The notes: generated from the sequence alone by a model not told the origin. A stretch of 64,000 nt of DNA from Pseudomonas sp. C1C7 (GCF_013359595.1 NZ_JABFMP010000032.1:1-64000), one strand, 5' to 3'. Counted from the first letter of the stretch, positions 32,268-41,741 are shown. Numbers and translations: made by a program.

Positions 32268-32332
32268 TCGGGTGGCAAAAAGGTGGCTTGTTGATTCCTC
32301 AGGCCATTTCCCACGGATTTCCACGCCCTCTT
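32268..32332. other. Upstream flank of the Pho box, no gene
   Basis: 65 bp between the Pho box and the REP pair at 32333-32433. Beyond that pair, 32434-32603 holds a half-REP (CTCCTGTAGGAGTGAGGCTTGC, 32470s) and no gene. Confidence 0.35.
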
Positions 32333-32433
32333 TGTAGGAGCGAGCTTGCTCGCGATGCGGGTCTGGATGCTGCGGGGCATCAGATGGCCAGCGTCATCGT
32401 TGACCACCCTCGCGAGCAGGCTCGCTCCCACAG
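32333..32433. repeat. REP pair upstream of the pst promoter
   Basis: TGTAGGAGCGAGCTTGCTCGCGA and its inverted mate TCGCGAGCAGGCTCGCTCCCACAG, separated by about 50 bp. No gene in 32268-32603. Confidence 0.65.
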
Positions 32434-32603
32434 TTTCAGGTGTTGGCTGCAATATTCGCTAACAACTCAACTCCTGTAGGAGTGAGGCTTGCTGAAGACA
32501 TTGTGGTGAGGGGATTTAGCGAAACGTCGCACCGCCCCGTTGGGCTGCGAAGCGGCCCCAAAATCGGGCACCGCCGTCTTTCAGTTACACCGCTTGGGCA
32601 GCG

Positions 32604-33437
32604 TTACTTCTTCAACTTCGCCAGCATGGCCACGGCGACTGCCTTGGCCGACTGCGGATTCTGGCCGGAAATCACTTCGCGGTCCTCGATCACGTGCTCG
32701 CTCCATGGCTTGGCTTCGGAGAAGTTGGCACCGGCTGCCGTCAGGCCATCCTGCGGGAACAGTTTCATGTGGCCGCCGCCGAGGAAACCTTTGGCCTGCT
32801 CTTCTTCCGCGTCGGTGAAGGCGGTGACGTTGTAGCCCTTGTAAATCCAGTTGGCGGGGGCTGCCGGCTGCTTGCCCGATTCCAGCGCGGAGACAAAACC
32901 ACGGGCGTCGGGGATCGCCGACAACATGGCGATGGTGCCATGGCAGGTAAAGCCGGTGACTTTGCCTTTTTCATGGAAGTTGCTCAGCAGTTGACCCAGT
33001 TGCTTGTCCTTGAGCAGGTCCTGCATCGGGATATGGCCGCCCGGCACGAACACGGCGTCGAACTTGTCGTAGCCGATTTTCTGAACCTGCGCGAAGCTGA
33101 TTGCCGGCGAGCCGTTTTTCGAGGTCAGCTTCAGCGTGTCCAGCAGCGCGAGGCTTTCCTGACGGGCCTTTTCATCGCCGCCCCAGAAGTTCACATCGTT
33201 GGATTTCTGGTCCGCGGTTGGCGCCTTGCCGCTCGGGGTGGCAAATACCACGGTCTGCCCCGCCTCGATGAAGGTCTGCACCGGTTGCATCAGTTCGTTG
33301 AGGAAGAAACCGGTTTGCATGACCTTGCCGTCCTTGAGGTCCAGTTGATCCTGGTCCGACAGGACAACCAATACCGTACCGGCGTTGGCGTAGCTGGCAG
33401 CAGCGGTTAACAGAGCGGCAATAATGGTTTTTTTCAC
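32604..33437 (-). CDS. Exported DJ-1/PfpI (Hsp31-like) family protein
   Basis: A 277-aa protein with a signal peptide (MKKTIIAALLTAAASYANA|GTVLVV), unusual for a family that is mostly cytoplasmic. The fold is Hsp31-like: the nucleophile elbow GFTCHGTIAML carries the Cys, VFVPGGHIPMQDLL supplies the upstream Gly-rich loop, and a C-terminal LGGGHMKLFPQDGLTAAGANFSEAKPWSEHVIEDREVISGQNPQSAKAVA is typical of class I glutamine-amidotransferase-like members. Known relatives are glyoxalase III, deglycase-like or holding chaperones. A periplasmic location is inferred. Single gene. Confidence 0.8.
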   Translation of the reverse strand: MKKTIIAALLTAAASYANAGTVLVVLSDQDQLDLKDGKVMQTGFFLNELMQPVQTFIEAGQTVVFATPSGKAPTADQKSNDVNFWGGDEKARQESLALLDTLKLTSKNGSPAISFAQVQKIGYDKFDAVFVPGGHIPMQDLLKDKQLGQLLSNFHEKGKVTGFTCHGTIAMLSAIPDARGFVSALESGKQPAAPANWIYKGYNVTAFTDAEEEQAKGFLGGGHMKLFPQDGLTAAGANFSEAKPWSEHVIEDREVISGQNPQSAKAVAVAMLAKLKK

Positions 33438-33594
33438 GTGTTACTCCAGTAGTGATGGTTGGATGAATCCATCTTATTACCAGAGCAAAAAGCGATAGAG
33501 CCCCTGAATTGAATTTCACTTATTACGCAGAGTAATCAATAGCCGAGCCTTACTGCCGCTGCAGCTTTCTCGGCGCAAACTCAGGAGCATCGCT

Positions 33595-34572
33595 TCATGA
33601 TTGTTCTCCCGTCACCTGTGGTTTGCCCTTCGTCAACGTCAGACTCAACAGCACCGAAATCAATATGATGCCGCCGACTATGCTCAGCGACCATTGGACC
33701 GGCATGTGCCACCACGGCGCGACCAGCATCTTGCCGCCGATGAACACCAGCACGATGGACAGGCCATATTTGAGCAAATGGAAGCGGTAGGCCATGTCGG
33801 CAAGCAGAAAATACAGTGCGCGCAGGCCCATGATGGCGAAGATGTTGGAGGTGAAAATGATGAAGGGGTCAGTGGTGACGGCGAAGATCGCCGGGATGCT
33901 ATCGACCGCGAAGACCAAGTCGCTGGCCTCGATCAGTACCAGCACCAGGAACATCGGCGTCGCCCAGCGCAGGCCGTCCAGACGCACGAAAAAGCGCTCG
34001 CCATGAAAGCCGTCCGTGATGCGAAGGTGGCTGCGCAGCCAACGCAGCAGAGGGTTCTTTCCAAGGTCTGGCTGCTGATTGGCGAAGATCAGCATCTTGA
34101 TGCCGGTGATGACGAGGAACGCACCAAAGACATAGAGTAACCAGGCAAACTCCCGCACCAGCCAGACACCCGCAAAGATCATCCCTGCGCGCATGATGAT
34201 GGCGCCGAGCACGCCATAGAGCAGCACACGGCGTTGCAACTCCGGCGGCACGGCGAAATAACCGAAGATCATCACGAAAACGAACATGTTGTCGATCGAC
34301 AGCGATTGCTCGATCAGGTAGCCGGTGAGGAATTCGAGCGTTGTACGTTGGGCCACTTCGGCGCCGAACATGCTGCTCAGATACCACCAGAGCAGGGCCG
34401 CGAAGACCAGTGCCAAACTGATCCAGGCGATGACCCAGGCCAGCGCTTCTCGCACCGAAACACGATGCGCCTTGCGTCCCCCGAAGACGAACAGATCGAG
34501 CGCCAGCATGGCCAGGACAAACACGATGAAGGCGGCCCACATCCAGGGTTGGCCAACGCTGATGGCAGTCAT
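33595..34572 (-). CDS. TerC/Alx-family membrane protein
   Basis: A 325-aa, 8-9 helix integral membrane protein. LTGYLIEQSLSIDNMFVFVMIF and LVLIEASDLVFAVDSIPAIFAVTTDPFIIFTSNIFAIMGLRALYFLLADM carry the conserved acidic residues (SxDN, EASDLVFAVDS) of TerC. Alx/TerC members export or handle Mn2+ and other metals. ATG 34572 has GGAGA upstream. The 100-bp leader shows no yybP-ykoY-like riboswitch fold that I can recognise. Confidence 0.85.
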   Translation of the reverse strand: MTAISVGQPWMWAAFIVFVLAMLALDLFVFGGRKAHRVSVREALAWVIAWISLALVFAALLWWYLSSMFGAEVAQRTTLEFLTGYLIEQSLSIDNMFVFVMIFGYFAVPPELQRRVLLYGVLGAIIMRAGMIFAGVWLVREFAWLLYVFGAFLVITGIKMLIFANQQPDLGKNPLLRWLRSHLRITDGFHGERFFVRLDGLRWATPMFLVLVLIEASDLVFAVDSIPAIFAVTTDPFIIFTSNIFAIMGLRALYFLLADMAYRFHLLKYGLSIVLVFIGGKMLVAPWWHMPVQWSLSIVGGIILISVLLSLTLTKGKPQVTGEQS

Positions 34573-34671
34573 TCTCTATCTCCGCATGACGCAGCAATAG
34601 GCTGGAGAAGTCATGCTAACGATCCTGTTTCATCAACAAAAATCGTTTATTCGTTGCGAATAGTTCGTTTT

Positions 34672-35049
34672 TTACGAAGTGTTGCTACGGATACTCGACC
34701 CTTTCCCCTCCACGACCGCCAGAATCAAAGCCACTGCGCGAACGCGATGAACGCCCCTTGAGCTTCGGCCAGCCAGGCGAAGGGTTGCACGGCGAGATCG
34801 AAGTGCGTGATGCGGCGCTCTGGCCAATGGTGGCCCGGACACCTCGGGGCTTGAGTTCACCACCACGCCGATCACCGATCCGTCGTGGATATCCAGCCCG
34901 CCTTTTTCGATCAGGAGGCGGTTCACCGCACTGTCGAAAAAGCTGTAGTAGACGACGTTGTGCACATGTCCATAGACGTCGTTGTCATGCCAGCGGGTGG
35001 CGATTTTCGTGAAGTGCCGGTAGCGGTTGCGCTGCCTCGGATCGCTCAT
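34672..35049 (-). pseudogene. Truncated hot-dog thioesterase (4-hydroxybenzoyl-CoA thioesterase family)
   Basis: From ATG 35049: MSDPRQRNRYRHFTKIATRWHDNDVYGHVHNVVYYSFFDSAVNRLLIEKG..., with the family active-site block RWHDNDVYGHVHNVVYYSFFD (catalytic Asp). After about 70 codons (NSSPEVSG) homology ends abruptly. The rest of the frame is Arg-rich out-of-frame sequence, while the minus +1 frame (stop at 34725) reads ITHFDLAVQPFAWLAEAQGAFIAFAQWL, the tail of a different gene. A deletion has joined two genes. The start overlaps the Fe-ADH stop (TGATG), so it was the last gene of that operon. Confidence 0.7.
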
Positions 35050-36212
35050 CAATACGCCGCCTCGTAGATCGCCAGGGCGTCTGCTTCGCTCACCTCGCGG
35101 GGATTGTTCACCAGCAGGCGCTGCTGTTGCATCGCGTCCGCAGCCAGTCGGGCCAGGCTGTCCCGGGTCACTGCGGTGTCGCGCAGGCGCGCCGGCAATC
35201 CGCAACGGGGACCCAGTTGCGCCAACTCGGCGACGAACTGTTCGGCCTGGTCATGCCGGTCCCCTGCCTTCAAGCGCCGGCCAAGAATCAACGGTACCAA
35301 CTCGGCGTAGTCCGCCGCCGCGACGGGCAGGTTGAATCGCAGGACGTGGGGCAGTACCAACGCATTGGCCAACCCGTGGGGAATGTGAAAATGTCCACCC
35401 AACGGATACGCCAGCGCATGCACCGCCGCCACCGGCGCGTTCGCGAACGCCTGGCCGGCAAGACAGGCACCGAGCAGCATCGCCTGGCGAGCCTCCAGAT
35501 TGCTGCCCTCTTGCACCGCCTGGTCAAGGTTCCCGGACAGCAGCCGCAACGCCTCGCGGGCCAGCAGGCTCGACAGTGGATTGCGCTTGAGTTTGCTGGT
35601 GTAGGCCTCGATCGCATGCACCATGGCATCGATTCCCGTCGCCGCGGTCACGGTCGGTGGCAGACCCAATGTGCATTCGGCGTCCAGCACCGCCAGATCC
35701 GGCAGCAGCAACGGCGAGACAACCCCCATCTTGGTAGTGTCGCCCGTGGTGACGATCGCGATCGGCGTGACCTCCGAACCGGTCCCTGCGGTGGTCGGCA
35801 CCTGAATCAGCGGCAGGCGTCGACCGCGCGCATTGTCGACACCATACAAATCGGTGATCGACTGCGCGCAATCGGGGCTGGCCAGCAGCGCGACCAGTTT
35901 GGCGACATCCATCGAACTGCCGCCACCGAAGCCCACGATCAGGTCCGCGCCGATATGTTGCGCGCGCTGCGCGGCTGCCAGCACGCACGCCTGGCTCGGG
36001 TCGGCCGCCACTTCGCTGAAAATCGCCACCGCGACCCGGGCCTCGCCAAAACCCGGCAACACCTCATCCAGCAGTCCCAGGCGGGCGATTCCCGGGTCGG
36101 TCACGATCAATACACGCCGCGCTCCACGCTCACGGCAAAGGCCGGCCAGGCGCCGGGCCGCGCCGGCTTCACAGAGAATCTGCGCGGTGGTAGCAAAGCT
36201 GAATGGCTGCAT
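35049..36212 (-). CDS. Iron-containing alcohol dehydrogenase
   Basis: A 387-aa cytoplasmic group III dehydrogenase, NAD(P)H-linked. The GGGSSMDVAK nucleotide loop (~res 96), PTTAGTGSEVTP, and the metal ligands in ATGIDAMVHAIEAYTS and HALAYPLGGHFHIPHGLANALVLPHVLRFN are in place. It follows the acyl-CoA dehydrogenase by 35 bp and overlaps the broken thioesterase. Likely oxidises an alcohol feeding, or reduces an aldehyde leaving, the adjacent CoA pathway; substrate unknown. Confidence 0.85.
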   Translation of the reverse strand: MQPFSFATTAQILCEAGAARRLAGLCRERGARRVLIVTDPGIARLGLLDEVLPGFGEARVAVAIFSEVAADPSQACVLAAAQRAQHIGADLIVGFGGGSSMDVAKLVALLASPDCAQSITDLYGVDNARGRRLPLIQVPTTAGTGSEVTPIAIVTTGDTTKMGVVSPLLLPDLAVLDAECTLGLPPTVTAATGIDAMVHAIEAYTSKLKRNPLSSLLAREALRLLSGNLDQAVQEGSNLEARQAMLLGACLAGQAFANAPVAAVHALAYPLGGHFHIPHGLANALVLPHVLRFNLPVAAADYAELVPLILGRRLKAGDRHDQAEQFVAELAQLGPRCGLPARLRDTAVTRDSLARLAADAMQQQRLLVNNPREVSEADALAIYEAAY

Positions 36213-36247
36213 GGCAGCACCTCCTTATTGTTGTTTTGGGTCTGCGA

Positions 36248-38023
36248 TCAGCACGCGAAATCGCAGGCGGGCATGGCCATCAGGCAGTCCGCGCCGCCGA
36301 GCAGCGCCTCGCGATGCGCCGTGGCACGTGGCAGCACGCGGCGCCAGTAGAAATCGGCAGCGTGCAACTTGGCCTGATAAAAGGCTGTTTCACCGCTGCC
36401 GTTCGCCAACGCAGTGCTGGCTCGCAGCGCCGCCTGCAACCAGAAACCCGCCAGCAGGACATAGGCCGAGTAGGCGAGGAAATCCACCGAGACCGCACCG
36501 ATTTCCTGCGGCTCTCGCTGGCAGGCCTCGATGATGCCGCTGCCCAGCGCGCGCCACTCTTCGAGTCGCCGGTTGACCGCGACCGCCATCGCCTGCAGTT
36601 CGGCGTGAGCGCCGGCGGCATCGACGTGCCGACCCAACTCATCGATCAGCGCGTTCAGCTCCGCGCCACCGTCGCCAATCAGTTTGCGGCGAACCAGATC
36701 CAGCGCCTGGATGCCATTGGTACCTTCATAGAGCTGGGTGATACGGCTATCGCGCATCAGTTGCTCCATGCCCCACTCGCGGATGTAGCCATGGCCGCCA
36801 TACAGCTGCACGCCGAGGCTTGCCACTTCCTGGCCGACATCGGTGAAGAACGCCTTGACGATGGGAATCAGCAGCGCGGCGCGACGGGAGGCCACGCGCC
36901 GGGTCTCGGAATCCTGCGCCGCGTGTTCGAGGTCCAGTTGCCGCGCCGTGTAGATGCCCAGCATCCGACAGCCTTCGGTGAGGGTTTTCTGGGTGAGCAA
37001 CATGCGCCGCACATCGGGATGGACGATGATCGGGTCAGCCGGTTTGTCCGGCGCCACGGCGCCGGTCAGCGAACGCGACTGCAAGCGTTCGCGGGCGTAG
37101 CTCAAGCCGCCCTGGAACGCCGCCTCGGCGATGCCCAATCCTTGCAGACCAACCTGGAAACGCGCGTCGTTCATCATGGTGAACATGCAGGCCAGTCCTT
37201 GATTCGCCTCGCCGACAAGCCAGCCTCGCGCACCGTCGAAATTCATCACGCAGGTGGAAGCGCCCTTGATGCCCATCTTGTGCTCCAGCGCACCACAGCT
37301 CAGGGCATTTCGCTGACCATCGGGCAACACCTTGGGAACCAGGAACAGACTGATGCCCTTGACCCCGGCCGGTGCGTCGGGCAGACGGGCCAGCACCAGA
37401 TGAACGATGTTGTCCGTCAGATCCTGCTCGCCGCCACTGATGAAAATCTTGCTGCCGGTGATCTCATGACTGCCATCGACATCGGCCTGCGCACGGGTGC
37501 GCAGCAGGGCCAGGTCGGTGCCGGCCTGGGGCTCGGTGAGGCACATGGTTCCGGTCCACTGGCCGCTGACCATTTTGCCCAGCCAGGCTTGCTTGAGCGC
37601 GTCGCTGCCATGGCGATGCAACGCCAGCACCGCGCCTTCGGTCAGCCCCGAATAGATCCGGAAGGACAACGACGCCGCCATCAGCATTTCATGGAAGCTG
37701 GCCGAGGCCATTTGCGGCAGACCCTGCCCTCCATACTCCATTGGCCCAGTCATGCTCGCCCAGCCGTTGTCGACGTACTGACGATAGGCATCCTTGAAGC
37801 CATCCGGGGTGCGGACATTGCCATCCGACAGCAGACAGCCCTGTTCATCGCTGTTGCGGTTGAGCGGTGCGATCACTTCGCCGGCAAACCGCGCCGCTTC
37901 CTCGAGAATGCCATCGAGCGTATCGCGGTCCAGATCAATACCCAGTTGTTCGCAGTGAGCCGAGACGTCGAACAGTTCGTGCAGGACGAATCGTACTTCT
38001 CGCAAGGGAGCCTGATAGTTCAT
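36248..38023 (-). CDS. Acyl-CoA dehydrogenase (long, FadE/DmdC-like)
   Basis: A 591-aa FAD flavoenzyme. The N-terminal helical domain is followed by MCLTEPQAGTDLALLRTRA and GSKIFISGGEQDLT (FAD/substrate strands), the middle KMGIKGASTCVMNFDGARGWLVGEANQGLACMFTMMNDARFQVGLQGLGIAEAAFQ, and VQLYGGHGYIREWGMEQLMRDSRITQLYEGTNGIQALDLVRRK with the catalytic Glu in YEGTNG. An extra C-terminal ~130 residues is typical of the 590-600-aa subgroup. It introduces the first double bond in an acyl-CoA. ATG 38023 overlaps the upstream stop (ATGA), so it is coupled to the 3-hydroxyacyl-CoA dehydrogenase. Confidence 0.88.
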   Translation of the reverse strand: MNYQAPLREVRFVLHELFDVSAHCEQLGIDLDRDTLDGILEEAARFAGEVIAPLNRNSDEQGCLLSDGNVRTPDGFKDAYRQYVDNGWASMTGPMEYGGQGLPQMASASFHEMLMAASLSFRIYSGLTEGAVLALHRHGSDALKQAWLGKMVSGQWTGTMCLTEPQAGTDLALLRTRAQADVDGSHEITGSKIFISGGEQDLTDNIVHLVLARLPDAPAGVKGISLFLVPKVLPDGQRNALSCGALEHKMGIKGASTCVMNFDGARGWLVGEANQGLACMFTMMNDARFQVGLQGLGIAEAAFQGGLSYARERLQSRSLTGAVAPDKPADPIIVHPDVRRMLLTQKTLTEGCRMLGIYTARQLDLEHAAQDSETRRVASRRAALLIPIVKAFFTDVGQEVASLGVQLYGGHGYIREWGMEQLMRDSRITQLYEGTNGIQALDLVRRKLIGDGGAELNALIDELGRHVDAAGAHAELQAMAVAVNRRLEEWRALGSGIIEACQREPQEIGAVSVDFLAYSAYVLLAGFWLQAALRASTALANGSGETAFYQAKLHAADFYWRRVLPRATAHREALLGGADCLMAMPACDFAC

Positions 38024-39258
38024 GCCAATACCTGCGCTACATCGCCCAAACGCTTGTCGCTGGCGATCAATTGATCAATGAGCGCTGCCGGGCGCCAGTG
38101 CTCGCCCAGCACCTCCTGCAAGCGCTTGAGGCGCACGCCGATAGTGTTCAGTCCTTGAGAATCCGCCCAGGCCATCGGCCCGCCGATGTCGGCGGGGAAA
38201 CCGTAGCCATTGACCCAGACCTGATCGATGTCATGACTGTTGGCAGCGATGCCCTCCTCCAGGATCTTTGCGCCCTCGTTGATCAGCGCGAGCAGGCAAC
38301 GTTCGAGGATCTCCTGCGCGTCGATGGCACGGCGGCGATAGCCCAGGCCATGGGAGACCCCGAGCACCAGCGCATCGACCTGCGGATCATGCTCGGCCTT
38401 GCGACTGCCGGGGGCGTAACGGTAGTAACCCCGGCCGGTCTTCTGCCCCAGACGACCAAGGTCACACAAGGCATTGTCGACCTGCACCAAAGGTGACTCC
38501 ATGCCCTGGCCGGCCAGTTGACGGGCGCGCCACTCCAGATCGATGCCGACCACGTCATACATGCGAAACGGCCCCATGGCGAAACCGAATCGCTGCATCG
38601 CCTCGTCGACCTCATGCGGCAACGCGCCTTCGAGCAGTAGCTTGCGCGCTTCGGCGACGTAGCTGCGCAGCATGCGGTTGCCGATGAAGCCCGGGCAGTT
38701 GCCGGCGATCACCGCCACCTTGCCGATGCGCTGGCCCAGGTTCTGCGCCGCTTGCAGCACCGCGCCGTCGGTGTGCTTGCCGCGCACGATTTCCAGCAGC
38801 TTCATGATGTGCGCCGGGCTGAAAAAGTGCAGGCCCAGAACCTGCGGCGCACGGCCAGTCACGGCGGCGATGCTGTCGATATCCAGTGCCGAGGTGTTGC
38901 TGGCCAGAATCGCCTGCGGCTTCAGATGGGCGTCCAGTTCACGGAAGATTGCCTGTTTGATTTCCAGGTTTTCGTACACCGCCTCGATCACCAGGTCGGC
39001 GTCCGCCAGGCTGGCGTAATCGGCCACGGCCCTTACCCGACGCAGATTGTCGTCAGCCTGGCCTTGGGTAATGCGTTGTTTATCGACTTGCTGCGCCCAG
39101 GTCTGCTCGATCATGGTCAGGCCCGCGTCGAGGGTGGCGGCATTGTTTTCCAGCCACAACACCGACAACCCGGCACTGGCCAGGCAGACAACGATGCCCC
39201 GGCCCATGGTGCCGGCACCGATGACGGCGACCTGCCGGATATCAAAAGAGTTACTCAC
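38020..39258 (-). CDS. 3-Hydroxyacyl-CoA dehydrogenase
   Basis: A 412-aa NAD-dependent enzyme. The Rossmann start VAVIGAGTMGRGIVVCLASAG, DLVIEAVYENLEIKQAIFRELDAH and ASNTSALDIDSIAAVTGRAPQVLGLHFFSPAHIMKLLEIVRG carry the catalytic His-Glu region, and PGFIGNRMLRSYVAEARKLL begins the C-terminal dimer domain. A second 3HCDH half ends the protein (WVNGYGFPADIGGPMAWAD). There is no enoyl-CoA hydratase fusion. GTG 39258 with AGGAG 8 nt upstream is preferred; a longer start at 39306 has none. First gene of the minus-strand operon 39258-34672, divergent from a LysR regulator. Confidence 0.87.
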   Translation of the reverse strand: MSNSFDIRQVAVIGAGTMGRGIVVCLASAGLSVLWLENNAATLDAGLTMIEQTWAQQVDKQRITQGQADDNLRRVRAVADYASLADADLVIEAVYENLEIKQAIFRELDAHLKPQAILASNTSALDIDSIAAVTGRAPQVLGLHFFSPAHIMKLLEIVRGKHTDGAVLQAAQNLGQRIGKVAVIAGNCPGFIGNRMLRSYVAEARKLLLEGALPHEVDEAMQRFGFAMGPFRMYDVVGIDLEWRARQLAGQGMESPLVQVDNALCDLGRLGQKTGRGYYRYAPGSRKAEHDPQVDALVLGVSHGLGYRRRAIDAQEILERCLLALINEGAKILEEGIAANSHDIDQVWVNGYGFPADIGGPMAWADSQGLNTIGVRLKRLQEVLGEHWRPAALIDQLIASDKRLGDVAQVLA

Positions 39259-39364
39259 GCGCGGCGCTCCTGCTTTTGTTTTTATGAAAAAAGAAACAGC
39301 CGTCACCCTAAGCAGGCATCAAGTATTTTTGAAATTTCATTTTCATATGCCATATATTGCCGGC

Positions 39365-40294
39365 ATGAATACATTGAACTTCGATCTGAATCTGCTGCGG
39401 GTCTTCGACATGTTGCTGCGCGAGCAGAATGTCTCCCGGGCAGCGGAGCGTCTGGCACTGACGCAGCCAACCGTCAGCAATGCCCTGGCGCGCTTGCGTG
39501 ATCAACTGGGCGATCCGCTGCTGGTGCGCGTCGGAAGGCGCATGCGCCCCACTCCCCGGGCCCTGGCACTGGAAGGACCGATCCGCGCGGCCTTGCAGCA
39601 GATTGAGCAGACACTGGTCATCGGCGATGCCTTCGAACCGCAACACAGCCAGCGCCAGCTACGGATCGCCGTCACCGACTTCGTTGAACAGATGTGCATG
39701 TCGCCCTTGTTGGCGCTTGTGCAGGTGCAAGCGCCCTTGCTGCGCATCGATGTCGCCCACCTGACACCAGACCTGCCCGCCGAGGCACTGGATCGCGGCG
39801 AACTGGATCTGGTATTGGGCCGTTTCGATGAGGTGCCTGCTCGCTTCAGCCGGCATCTGTGGCGCCGCGAGACGTTGCGGGTCGCGTTGCGTCGGGGCCA
39901 TCCGGAAACAGGCAACGGTCTACCCCTGGACACGTTCCTGCGAATGCGCCACCTGTGGGTGCATGGCGGTCAGACCCGGGGCATGGTCGATCAATGGCTG
40001 GCCGAGCAGAATCTCGCGCGGCAAATCGTCTACACCACCCCCAACTACCTGCAGGCCGCACATCTGGTGGCGGCCACGGACCTGTGCGCCGTGCTGCCGA
40101 CGACACTGGCGCAACACTTCGCCACGCTGCTGCCCCTAGAGTTGTATGAATTGCCTTTTGCGCTGGAGCCTTTCGAGCTGGAACTGGTGCACCTGACCCA
40201 TCGTCAGCACGACCCTGCACTGGCGTGGCTGGTGGATCGGATCATGACGATGAACAGCGAAAATCGAGTGCTGGATGAACTTGATCCGCCCTGA
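39365..40294 (+). CDS. LysR-family regulator
   Basis: A 309-aa regulator with an N-terminal HTH (NLLRVFDMLLREQNVSRAAERLALTQPTVSNALARLRDQLGDPLLVRVGRRMRPTPRA, res 8-65) of the NodD/SyrM-like LysR subgroup, plus a two-lobed effector domain. Divergent from the beta-oxidation-like operon (106 bp between starts), which it probably controls. AT-rich half-sites (TTTTCATATGCCATATATTG) lie just before its ATG 39365. Confidence 0.87.
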   Translation: MNTLNFDLNLLRVFDMLLREQNVSRAAERLALTQPTVSNALARLRDQLGDPLLVRVGRRMRPTPRALALEGPIRAALQQIEQTLVIGDAFEPQHSQRQLRIAVTDFVEQMCMSPLLALVQVQAPLLRIDVAHLTPDLPAEALDRGELDLVLGRFDEVPARFSRHLWRRETLRVALRRGHPETGNGLPLDTFLRMRHLWVHGGQTRGMVDQWLAEQNLARQIVYTTPNYLQAAHLVAATDLCAVLPTTLAQHFATLLPLELYELPFALEPFELELVHLTHRQHDPALAWLVDRIMTMNSENRVLDELDPP

Positions 40295-40309
40295 GTCCGT
40301 GTTGACCTG

Positions 40310-40398
40310 AAAAGATCGCAGCCTGCGGCAGCTCCTACATGGGAATGCATTCACCTGTAGGAGCTGGCTTATTCCTGGACAGCTGGCTGCGATCGTTT
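40310..40398. repeat. REP pair after the LysR gene
   Basis: AAGATCGCAGCCTGCGGCAG...CTCCTAC and the inverted GTAGGAGCTGG...GGCTGCGATCG arms, in the convergent gap between LysR and the AAHS transporter. Confidence 0.55.
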
Positions 40399-40406
40399 TG
40401 CGGCAG

Positions 40407-41741
40407 TTAATGCACCGCCACCGCCTCCCCCTCCGCAACATCAGCCTGAACACGAATAATCAAAAGCCCCGCCGCCGCAATCACCAGCGGCACAACGAGC
40501 GCCGAGTAATACCCCGCCGGTCCGCCGTGCTCGAGAAACCAGCCACCGCTCGCCGATCCGATAATCGCGCCAACCCGACCCAGCGCAATCGCCCAGCCGG
40601 TCGCCGTTGCGCGCAACGCCGTGGGGTACGCCTGGGCAACCATGTAATTCAGGACGATTTGCTGCCCTCCGATCCCCAGCCCTGCCAAACCGGCAAGAAC
40701 GAAAACCAACGCCCAGTTTGTACCGCTGTTCGCCAGCCCCACGCACAGGGCAATGCCGAAAACGAACAAGGCCAGCAACAACAGGCGAACGTTGATTTTC
40801 GGCAGGATGATCGACAGTGGAATGGCGCAGACCACGAACACCGCATTGACCGCAACGGTGCCCATCGGCGCCTGCTCCGCCGGCAGGCCGGTGGCCTTGA
40901 GAACGGTGGGCAGCCAGGACAGGAACATGAACCACGCCACCCAGTTGAACAGGTAGATGGTCCATATCCCCAAGGTATTGCGAGCCAGGCCGCCAGCAAA
41001 CAAGGAGGACACGCGGGTTTTCACATCCAGCTCCGGAACGCTGAAAGTGCTACCGGCATCGAGGGGTTTATCAGTGATCCGCGCGACGATTTTTCCGACC
41101 TTTTCAAGGCTGGAGTCCGTCCGTTGCCGGGTCAGGAAATACAGCGATTCAGGCAAGGCGAAGATCAGCACCACCATCAGCAACAGCGGCACGATTCCGC
41201 CGACCGCGAAGATGCCTTCCCAACCGATCAAGGGCAGCATCCGGGCGGCCAGCAGCCCGCCAAGGATGGCGCCGGCGGGTAATCCGAGCAGCACGGTGGT
41301 CATGATCGTGCCGCGATGCCGGGCCGAGCCATACTCCGCCGCCAGCGACAGCACGACGGGCGTTGCCCCGCCCATGCCGAGCCCGGCGATGAATCGCAGG
41401 ACCAGGATCTGATCCGTGGTCTGGGCAAATGCTGTGGCGAGCGAAGCCACGGCGAACAACGCAACCGAACCGATGATCGTCGGTCGCCGACCGAACTTGT
41501 CACCCATCAACCCCAGGATCATCGCCCCCAGCACCATGCCGACAATGCCCGCCGTCAGGATCGGCGCCAAAGCGCCCGCCCCCAGCCCGAATGCCTGGGT
41601 GATCGAAGGGCCGGTGAAGGCGATGGCTTGTGTGTCGAAGCCGTCGAGAATGGCGACGAAAAAACAGAGGGCGAACACACGCCACTGAAAAGTGCTGACT
41701 CGCGCGTTATCGATCAACTCGGGAATTGAATGAGTGCTCAT
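40407..41741 (-). CDS. MFS aromatic-acid:H+ symporter (AAHS family)
   Basis: A 444-aa, 12-helix transporter. The AAHS hallmark ALCFFVAILDGFDTQAIAFTGPSI carries the Asp in TM1 (DGFD), the motif A-like GDKFGRRPTIIGSV follows TM2, and GATPVVLSLAAEYGSARHRG is the TM4 loop. PcaK, BenK and relatives import 4-hydroxybenzoate, protocatechuate or benzoate. It sits alone, but the window also contains p-cresol oxidation to 4-hydroxybenzoate, which gives a plausible substrate class. Confidence 0.85.
   Translation of the reverse strand: MSTHSIPELIDNARVSTFQWRVFALCFFVAILDGFDTQAIAFTGPSITQAFGLGAGALAPILTAGIVGMVLGAMILGLMGDKFGRRPTIIGSVALFAVASLATAFAQTTDQILVLRFIAGLGMGGATPVVLSLAAEYGSARHRGTIMTTVLLGLPAGAILGGLLAARMLPLIGWEGIFAVGGIVPLLLMVVLIFALPESLYFLTRQRTDSSLEKVGKIVARITDKPLDAGSTFSVPELDVKTRVSSLFAGGLARNTLGIWTIYLFNWVAWFMFLSWLPTVLKATGLPAEQAPMGTVAVNAVFVVCAIPLSIILPKINVRLLLLALFVFGIALCVGLANSGTNWALVFVLAGLAGLGIGGQQIVLNYMVAQAYPTALRATATGWAIALGRVGAIIGSASGGWFLEHGGPAGYYSALVVPLVIAAAGLLIIRVQADVAEGEAVAVH

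Noticed and set aside
34573..34671. yybP-ykoY manganese riboswitch ahead of the TerC-like gene
   Set aside because: I looked for the paired conserved loops expected in the leader and did not find them; the leader is only about 100 bp.
36203..38074. 623-codon open frame opposite the acyl-CoA dehydrogenase
   Set aside because: No domain or ribosome site; the minus strand encodes a clear flavoenzyme.
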